A stretch of 10,478 bases of DNA, taken from positions 1,490-11,967 of the forward strand of contig DCUN01000138.1 in the NCBI GenBank assembly GCA_002327225.1. Reading direction: 5' to 3'. Each line of letters begins with the position of its first letter. The first letter of the stretch is position 1. Source of the DNA: Desulfobulbaceae bacterium UBA2213. GTDB taxonomy: Bacteria > Desulfobacterota > Desulfobulbia > Desulfobulbales > Desulfocapsaceae. The notes beneath the pieces were generated by a model that was given only the letters and a program-made list of their open reading frames with translations, was not told the DNA's origin and did not search any database. The position numbers were made by a program, and so were the translations under genes. Of the stretch, positions 5,708-10,478 are shown in pieces.

Positions 5708-6217
5708 ATGATTCACGTCGGCATTCTTTCAGACACCCATCTGAACAGTTGTCCAGATTCCTTCCGCAAGCAGATTGACTCGATCTTTGCGGAATGTACC
5801 ATCATCCTCCACGCCGGAGACCTCACTGATATCTCCGTCCTCGAGGCCTTCAGCGGCAAAGAGGTCCACGCGGTACATGGGAATATGTGCAATTTGGGGA
5901 GCCAAAAACTCCTGCCGGAAAGTAAACTGATCTCAATCGGCGGATATCGCATCGGACTGTGCCATGGCGCCTGGGGCCCGCGGCACACCATTGAAGAACG
6001 GGTATGGGCCATCTTCCCCGAAGCCGACTGTATCGTCTATGGCCACAGCCATCAGGCAGTCTGTCATCGGGTAGGCGCCGTCCTTTTCATCAATCCTGGG
6101 ACTTTCCAAAGCACCGGACCCCACGGTTCTCCCGGCAGCTACGCCATTTTACAGATCGACGTACACGCCAATAAAGATAAGGCTCTGCAGGCCACCATCC
6201 ACCAAGCGCCGCGTTAA
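5708..6217 (+). CDS. YfcE/MJ0936-type metallophosphoesterase
   Basis: 169 residues. Start chosen at 5708 because AGGAG (5696-5700) is seven bases upstream and the protein then begins directly with the first strand, MIHVGILSDTH; an ATG at 5609 would add residues unlike the family. All metal-site motifs of the small calcineurin-like phosphoesterases are present: DTH (Asp9, His11), HAGD (Asp38), HGN (Asn59), CHG (His86) and GHSH (His113, His115). NPGTF (129-133) is the usual closing motif. The length is typical for the family. The expected activity is cytosolic, metal-dependent phosphodiester hydrolysis; the natural substrate is not predictable. There is no signal peptide. mutS begins 11 bases after the stop, so the two are probably cotranscribed. 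Confidence 0.92.
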   Translation: MIHVGILSDTHLNSCPDSFRKQIDSIFAECTIILHAGDLTDISVLEAFSGKEVHAVHGNMCNLGSQKLLPESKLISIGGYRIGLCHGAWGPRHTIEERVWAIFPEADCIVYGHSHQAVCHRVGAVLFINPGTFQSTGPHGSPGSYAILQIDVHANKDKALQATIHQAPR

Positions 6218-6228
6218 GCGAAACGACC

Positions 6229-8898
6229 ATGACCCAGATTGTCAAGATCACCCCCATGCTCCAGCAGTACCTTGAGATAAAACAGGAACACCCGGACGCC
6301 ATTCTCTTCTACCGGATGGGGGATTTTTATGAAATGTTCTTTGAGGATGCCATTATCGCCTCCAAAATCCTCGGTATCGCCCTCACCACCCGCAACAATA
6401 AGGATGAGGTCAACAAGGTGCCCCTGTGCGGTTTCCCTTACCACGCGGCTCCGACCTATCTGGCCAAGCTGATCAAGGCGGGCCGGAGGGTGGCCATCTG
6501 TGAACAGACAGAAGACCCGGCGCTGGCCAAGGGAATTGTCAAACGGGAGGTGATCCAGGTGGTCTCTCCCGGAGTAGTCACCGATGCCCAGCTTCTCGAC
6601 GACAAAAGTAATCTTTACGTGGCCGCCATCAGCCGCCAGGAGCAGGCCAAGGCCGTAACCTATGGACTCAGCTTTCTTGATCTTTCGACCGGCGAATTTC
6701 TGGTGGGAGAATTTCGGGACGACTCGGCGACAGGTGATCTGATTCTGGATCAACTGACGCGGATGGCACCGGCGGAACTGCTGGTCAGCCACGACCAGGC
6801 CAAGACCCTGGCCCCGCTGCTCCAGACCGCCCAGACCCTGCTGCCGGGGCTCTGCCTTACCGTACGAGCAGAGGCCCTGTTCCACTTGCCAAGCTGTGAA
6901 GAACTGCTGACCGATCATTTTCAGGTACTGAATCTGGCCGGTTTCGGTTGCGGAGGGATGACTCAAGGGGTCGTCTGTGCCGGCGTGCTGCTCGATTACA
7001 TCCGTGAGACCCAGAAGACCGAGCTGGATCATATTGAAATTTTGCGCCCCATAGATCTCGCAGCCATCCTCCAGATTGACGAGTCCTCACGCCGCAACCT
7101 GGAACTGACCCAGACCATCATCGGCTCCCGGCGGGAAGGGTCCCTGCTGGCCGTGCTCGATCAAACCAGCACCCCCATGGGCGCCCGTCTCCTGCGGCAT
7201 CATCTCCTCTTTCCGCTCCAGGATGTAGAGCGGATTACAGCCAGACTCGACGCAGTCGGCGCGCTACTCACGAACGGAGTCCTGCGCCAGGAGTTCCGGG
7301 CGCAGCTCGCCACCATCTATGATCTTGAACGACTGAACAGCCGGATGGTACTCAGCAACGCCAATGGTCGGGACATGCTGGCCATGCGCCAGTCACTGGC
7401 CATCTTGCCCGCCATCAAAGAGTTGCTGGCGCAATGCAGCGCCACACGACTCCTGGGCCTCGGCGCCGAACTTGACCCACTGGAGGATCTGCATCAACTG
7501 TTGGCAGACGCCATCCACGAGGATGCCCCCATTACCCTGCGCGATGGCAATCTGATCCGCGCAGGCTTTAACGAGGAACTCGACGAGCTGGTGCGCCTGC
7601 TCCGCGACGGCAAACAGATGATCCTGGAGCTGGAGAACAAGGAACGGGCGGCAACGGGTATTGCCAAGCTCAAGGTCGGTTATAACCGGGTCTTTGGTTA
7701 TTTTATAGAGGTGAGCCGCCTGCAGGCCGAAAAGGTGCCCGAACATTACATCCGCAAACAGACCCTGGTCAATGCTGAGCGCTTCATCACCCCGGAGCTC
7801 AAAGAGTTTGAGGACAAGGTCATGGGCGCCCAGGAGAAACGGTTGGAGCTGGAATACCAGCTCTTCACCCAGATCCGTAAACAACTGGCCGCAGAGAGCC
7901 CACGCCTGATCAAGACCGCCCACTTACTGGCCCAGGTTGACTTTTTTGTGGCGCTGGCCGAATGTGCCCACCGCTATCACTACCGGCGGCCCGAGGTGAA
8001 CAGCGGCGAGGCCATTGTCATCAGCGAGGGCAGGCACCCGGTAATTGAGCGCTCACTGCCCAGCGGAAAATTTGTGCCCAATGATATCGCCCTCGATCAA
8101 GAGAACCAGGAGGTGCTGATCATCACCGGCCCCAACATGGCCGGAAAGTCTACGGTGCTGCGACAGACGGCGCTGATAGTGCTCATGGCCCAGATGGGCT
8201 CCTTTGTCCCGGCAGACAGCGCCACGATCGGAGTGGTAGACCGTATCTTCACCCGGGTGGGCGCCATGGACGATCTGCGGCGCGGCCAGTCCACCTTCAT
8301 GGTGGAGATGAACGAAACAGCCAACATCCTTAACAACGCTACCGAGCGCAGCCTGGTGATCCTCGATGAGATCGGCCGCGGCACCTCCACCTTTGACGGT
8401 CTGGCGATCGCCTGGGCCGTGGCTGAGGACCTGGTGCTGAAAAACAACAAGGGAGTGAAGACGCTCTTTGCCACTCACTATCACGAACTCACCGACCTGG
8501 CCCGCACTCAAGGCAGGGTGTGCAACTATTCCATCGCCGTCCGCGAATGGAACGACACTATCATCTTTCTCCACAAGCTGGTAGAGGGTGGCACAAACCG
8601 CAGTTACGGCATCCAGGTGGCAGCGCTTGCAGGCGTTCCAGCCAGGGTCGTGACCCGGGCCGGTGAGATTTTGGCCAATATCGAGAGCGGGGAACTGGAC
8701 CGGGATGGCTCCCCCTGCATCGCCAGAGATCGCGGCGAGAAAAAGAGCAAGAAGAAACAACACCCCAGCCAGCTCTCTCTGTTTGCCCCGCCGGCAGACC
8801 CCTTGCGTGACTATCTGCGGAAGATCAAGACCGATACCCTCTCACCAAGGCAGGCCCTTGATGTCTTGTATGAGCTGGAGGCCCTGTTGAAAGAGTGA
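6229..8898 (+). CDS. mutS: DNA mismatch repair protein MutS
   Basis: 889 residues, full length (E. coli MutS is 853). MutS recognises mispaired or unpaired bases and recruits MutL. Domain I carries the mismatch-reading motif GDFYEMF with Phe33 and Glu35. The connector domain follows to about 270, then the core levers and clamp; the clamp segment VGYNRVFGYFIEV lies near residues 484-496. The ATPase domain has Walker A TGPNMAGKS (633-641), Walker B ILDEIGRGTSTFDG with Asp713 and Glu714, and ATHYHEL around His750. After a Lys-rich linker comes QLSLF (848-852), matching the consensus sliding-clamp binding motif, then the C-terminal LYELEALL helix. There is no good ribosome binding site before the ATG; the stop of the phosphoesterase gene is 11 bases upstream, so translational coupling is likely. 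mutL is not in the window. Confidence 0.98.
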   Translation: MTQIVKITPMLQQYLEIKQEHPDAILFYRMGDFYEMFFEDAIIASKILGIALTTRNNKDEVNKVPLCGFPYHAAPTYLAKLIKAGRRVAICEQTEDPALAKGIVKREVIQVVSPGVVTDAQLLDDKSNLYVAAISRQEQAKAVTYGLSFLDLSTGEFLVGEFRDDSATGDLILDQLTRMAPAELLVSHDQAKTLAPLLQTAQTLLPGLCLTVRAEALFHLPSCEELLTDHFQVLNLAGFGCGGMTQGVVCAGVLLDYIRETQKTELDHIEILRPIDLAAILQIDESSRRNLELTQTIIGSRREGSLLAVLDQTSTPMGARLLRHHLLFPLQDVERITARLDAVGALLTNGVLRQEFRAQLATIYDLERLNSRMVLSNANGRDMLAMRQSLAILPAIKELLAQCSATRLLGLGAELDPLEDLHQLLADAIHEDAPITLRDGNLIRAGFNEELDELVRLLRDGKQMILELENKERAATGIAKLKVGYNRVFGYFIEVSRLQAEKVPEHYIRKQTLVNAERFITPELKEFEDKVMGAQEKRLELEYQLFTQIRKQLAAESPRLIKTAHLLAQVDFFVALAECAHRYHYRRPEVNSGEAIVISEGRHPVIERSLPSGKFVPNDIALDQENQEVLIITGPNMAGKSTVLRQTALIVLMAQMGSFVPADSATIGVVDRIFTRVGAMDDLRRGQSTFMVEMNETANILNNATERSLVILDEIGRGTSTFDGLAIAWAVAEDLVLKNNKGVKTLFATHYHELTDLARTQGRVCNYSIAVREWNDTIIFLHKLVEGGTNRSYGIQVAALAGVPARVVTRAGEILANIESGELDRDGSPCIARDRGEKKSKKKQHPSQLSLFAPPADPLRDYLRKIKTDTLSPRQALDVLYELEALLKE

Positions 8899-8987
8899 CA
8901 CGGTGTGCAGTACCAGCGAGCGAGCGAAGTCATCCTCACAAACAGAGCAACTCGAACAGCCGCACATCTTTTCACACATATTTTCTT

Positions 8988-9016
8988 TTGCCATAGAGGC
9001 AGCTTTTATGTATAGT
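8988..9016 (+). promoter_or_regulatory. Sigma70-like promoter upstream of the AMIN gene
   Basis: TTGCCA (8988-8993) and TATAGT (9011-9016) each match five of six consensus bases and are separated by the optimal 17 bases. Transcription would begin near 9023, leaving a leader of about 215 bases that contains the paired-palindrome repeat. Confidence 0.55.
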
Positions 9017-9069
9017 TTGCGCCAGCCAATGATAAACCTCATGACAAATCAATGACAAATTTCGCAGTT

Positions 9070-9147
9070 CCCGCAGGAGCAACCTTGATCGCAGAAAAGT
9101 CTCCCCATGGAAACCGGTATCAATCGCGGCCGAAGCCGCTCCTGCAG
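9070..9147. repeat. Paired-palindrome intergenic repeat (REP/BIME-like), copy 2, inverted relative to copy 1
   Basis: The outer segments GCAGGAGC (9073-9080) and GCTCCTGC (about 9138-9145) are inverted copies, and the right arm contains a perfect hairpin, GCGGC CGAA GCCGC (9126-9139). Read on the minus strand, the unit aligns along its whole length with copy 1 at 595-673, including the middle (CGCGATTGATACCGGTTT here, CGCGATTGATGCCGGTTT there). The two are therefore diverged copies of one unit of about 78 bp in opposite orientation. It lies within the presumed leader of the AMIN gene. Confidence 0.8.
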
Positions 9148-9237
9148 AGACCCAGTCATGCTCATGAACTCTCCGGAATAAGACTTTTTTTTTTCAATAC
9201 TTACTCCTTCTTCCTCACATTCCATAAACCCTGCCCC

Positions 9238-10478
9238 ATGCGCCGTGTTATCATCCTTTCTCTTCTTCTCATCCTGACTGTTCTGCAAGTATCCGCAGAT
9301 CCCCTCTTCTGCGCTGAACCAGCACAAGGAACAAAGCCCTCTGACAAGAGCATGGCAGTAAAGAAAGCTCCTGTTCAGAAGCCGGTTCTGGCCAAAAAAT
9401 TCGAGCAGGCTACATCCTATTTCACCGAGCTGCAGAACGACGAGGCGCGTGTCAGCTCCAGGGAAGACTGGGCCACTGCCGTCGACAATTTTCAGAAAAT
9501 TCATGACCTGCAACCCAAATCAGGATATGCCGCCGCCAGCCTCTTCATGCTGGGGAGAGTCACATACAGTAGATACCAACGGTTCAACGACACCCCCGAT
9601 CTGGACCGATCTCTGGAATATTATCAGCAGGTCACCACCCTGTTCCCCTGGCATCAACTGGCCGATGATTCTCTCTATACCCTGGGCCGTATCCAGCTTG
9701 AAGACAAAAAAAATCCCCAAGAAGCTGCCAGAATATACACCCGAATCACCTCCGAATATTATAGCGACGACCTGGCAGACAAGGCCATGGAGAAGCTTAA
9801 ACTCCTGGCCCGGGAGTTTAACACCCCTCTGCCCTCACCAATAGCAACAACGCCTGCCGATGCTTCTCAACCTTCTCCAGTCGACTCGCCACAACCAGAC
9901 CTGACGGAACTACCGAATGTGAAACACCGTTCCTATGTCCTGCCGGTAACATACTGGTCTTCCGACAATTACACCCGTGTCGTGATCAATGCCTCGCGCC
10001 CTGTCTCCTTTAAAGAAGAATTACTGGAAAAGGTCGGCGAACAACCCCGTCGTCTCTTCATCGACTTTGACAAGAGTTACATTGAACCCAAATATCGTGC
10101 CCCTATCCCCATAAAAGACGGCTTGCTCCAGCAGATCCGCACTGCCCAGTTCTCTCCAGATACAGTTCGGGTTGTTTTTGATATCGAGTCCATCCGAAGT
10201 TACCGGATTTACAGCCTTCCCGATCCTTTCAGGGTAATTGTTGACGTCCATGGACAAAGCAAACCCACAGTTGCGGCCACCGGTGACAAAGCCCCGTTGC
10301 CAGAGACGCAAGTCAAGGAGAGCCAGGCACGCAAGCCTGTAGCGCCCCCCCGTGTATCATCCACTCCGCAGATCGCCGTGGATGAAAAGCAACCCGAAAT
10401 CGACGTGTCTGCGACCGATGCGACTGATGCGCCGATGCTTATCCTCCAGGATTATAAAAAAATCAAACTCTCGAAAAC
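9238..10478 (+). CDS. TPR/AMIN-domain periplasmic protein, probable N-acetylmuramoyl-L-alanine amidase (3' truncated by window edge)
   Basis: The frame is open from ATG 9238 to the window end (413 codons plus two bases, no stop). Residues 1 to about 26 are a Sec signal peptide: MRR, a Leu/Ile-rich core, then possible cleavage after VSA or CA. Residues about 50-190 form helical TPR-like repeats (for example AVDNFQKIHDLQPKSGYAAA and SLEYYQQVTTLFPWHQLADD). A Pro/Ser/Thr-rich linker leads to an AMIN domain at about 233-339, from YVLPVTYWSSDNYTRVVI to FRVIVDVHG, a fold that targets envelope proteins to peptidoglycan or septa. A second disordered linker follows. In deltaproteobacterial proteins of this layout, an Amidase_3 zinc amidase that cuts septal peptidoglycan usually comes next; that part is outside the window, so the enzyme call is inference. 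No Shine-Dalgarno is seen; the leader just upstream is pyrimidine-rich, and the ATG is favoured because the signal peptide starts there. Confidence 0.85.
   Translation, partial: MRRVIILSLLLILTVLQVSADPLFCAEPAQGTKPSDKSMAVKKAPVQKPVLAKKFEQATSYFTELQNDEARVSSREDWATAVDNFQKIHDLQPKSGYAAASLFMLGRVTYSRYQRFNDTPDLDRSLEYYQQVTTLFPWHQLADDSLYTLGRIQLEDKKNPQEAARIYTRITSEYYSDDLADKAMEKLKLLAREFNTPLPSPIATTPADASQPSPVDSPQPDLTELPNVKHRSYVLPVTYWSSDNYTRVVINASRPVSFKEELLEKVGEQPRRLFIDFDKSYIEPKYRAPIPIKDGLLQQIRTAQFSPDTVRVVFDIESIRSYRIYSLPDPFRVIVDVHGQSKPTVAATGDKAPLPETQVKESQARKPVAPPRVSSTPQIAVDEKQPEIDVSATDATDAPMLILQDYKKIKLSK

Larger units (their letters stand above)
8899..9237. other. Intergenic region between mutS and the AMIN gene
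   Basis: This 339-base gap holds a good promoter (8988-9016), a near-tandem 9-base repeat ATGACAAAT (9041-9049 and 9052-9060), the second paired-palindrome repeat (9070-9147), a T-run (9185-9194) and a pyrimidine-rich leader before the ATG at 9238. No intrinsic terminator for mutS is obvious. A short cysteine-rich minus-strand frame (8842-8994) overlaps the end of mutS but is not supported as a gene. Confidence 0.6.

Noticed and set aside
6214..7032. 272-residue minus-strand open frame opposite mutS
   Set aside because: It lies over the conserved MutS domains I-II and has no recognisable motif.
8053..8763. 236-residue minus-strand open frame opposite the MutS ATPase domain
   Set aside because: Antisense to invariant MutS motifs; composition bias explains it.

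Overview
The window looks like chromosomal DNA of a Gram-negative bacterium, most plausibly a sulfur-cycling deltaproteobacterium (Desulfobulbaceae-like Desulfobacterota). That assignment is an inference from gene style: two outer-membrane-type lipoproteins, a TPR plus AMIN-domain cell-wall protein, the coding style of mutS, and palindromic intergenic repeats. No rRNA or other marker is present to prove it.

Layout. Positions 1-785 are a scarred accessory stretch: the 3' end of an unrecognised + strand gene, a minus-strand chimera of two broken genes (the N-terminus of a small conserved protein joined to an internal piece of an SF2 helicase), and three kinds of palindromic repeat. Positions 786-4671 carry three minus-strand genes: an 821-residue protein with two AAA+ modules and an M41 (FtsH-type) metalloprotease, an OmpA-domain lipoprotein with a glycine zipper, and a small Tyr/His/Arg-rich lipoprotein. 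Positions 4672-5707 are AT-rich and lack an intact gene; they hold a 201-bp segment bounded by a perfect 14-bp inverted repeat and the frameshifted N-terminal fragment of an IS4/IS701-like transposase. Positions 5708-8898 are a compact + strand pair, a YfcE-type metallophosphoesterase and mutS. Positions 8899-9237 hold a good sigma70-like promoter and a second copy of the palindromic repeat. From 9238 to the end runs an open, edge-truncated gene for a periplasmic TPR/AMIN protein, probably an N-acetylmuramoyl-L-alanine amidase whose catalytic domain lies beyond the window.

The most unusual item is the AAA-AAA-M41 protein. Its peptidase zinc site is intact, with the E. coli FtsH ligand spacing, but both ATPase modules are damaged at catalytic positions (Walker A Thr to Ile in the first, Walker B Glu to Gly in both, pore-loop and arginine-finger residues missing), and no N-terminal membrane anchor is visible. 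This suggests a soluble protease with pseudo-ATPase modules rather than a second FtsH. The repeats are also informative: two copies of a roughly 78-bp paired-palindrome unit lie in opposite orientation, and their stems differ by compensatory changes.
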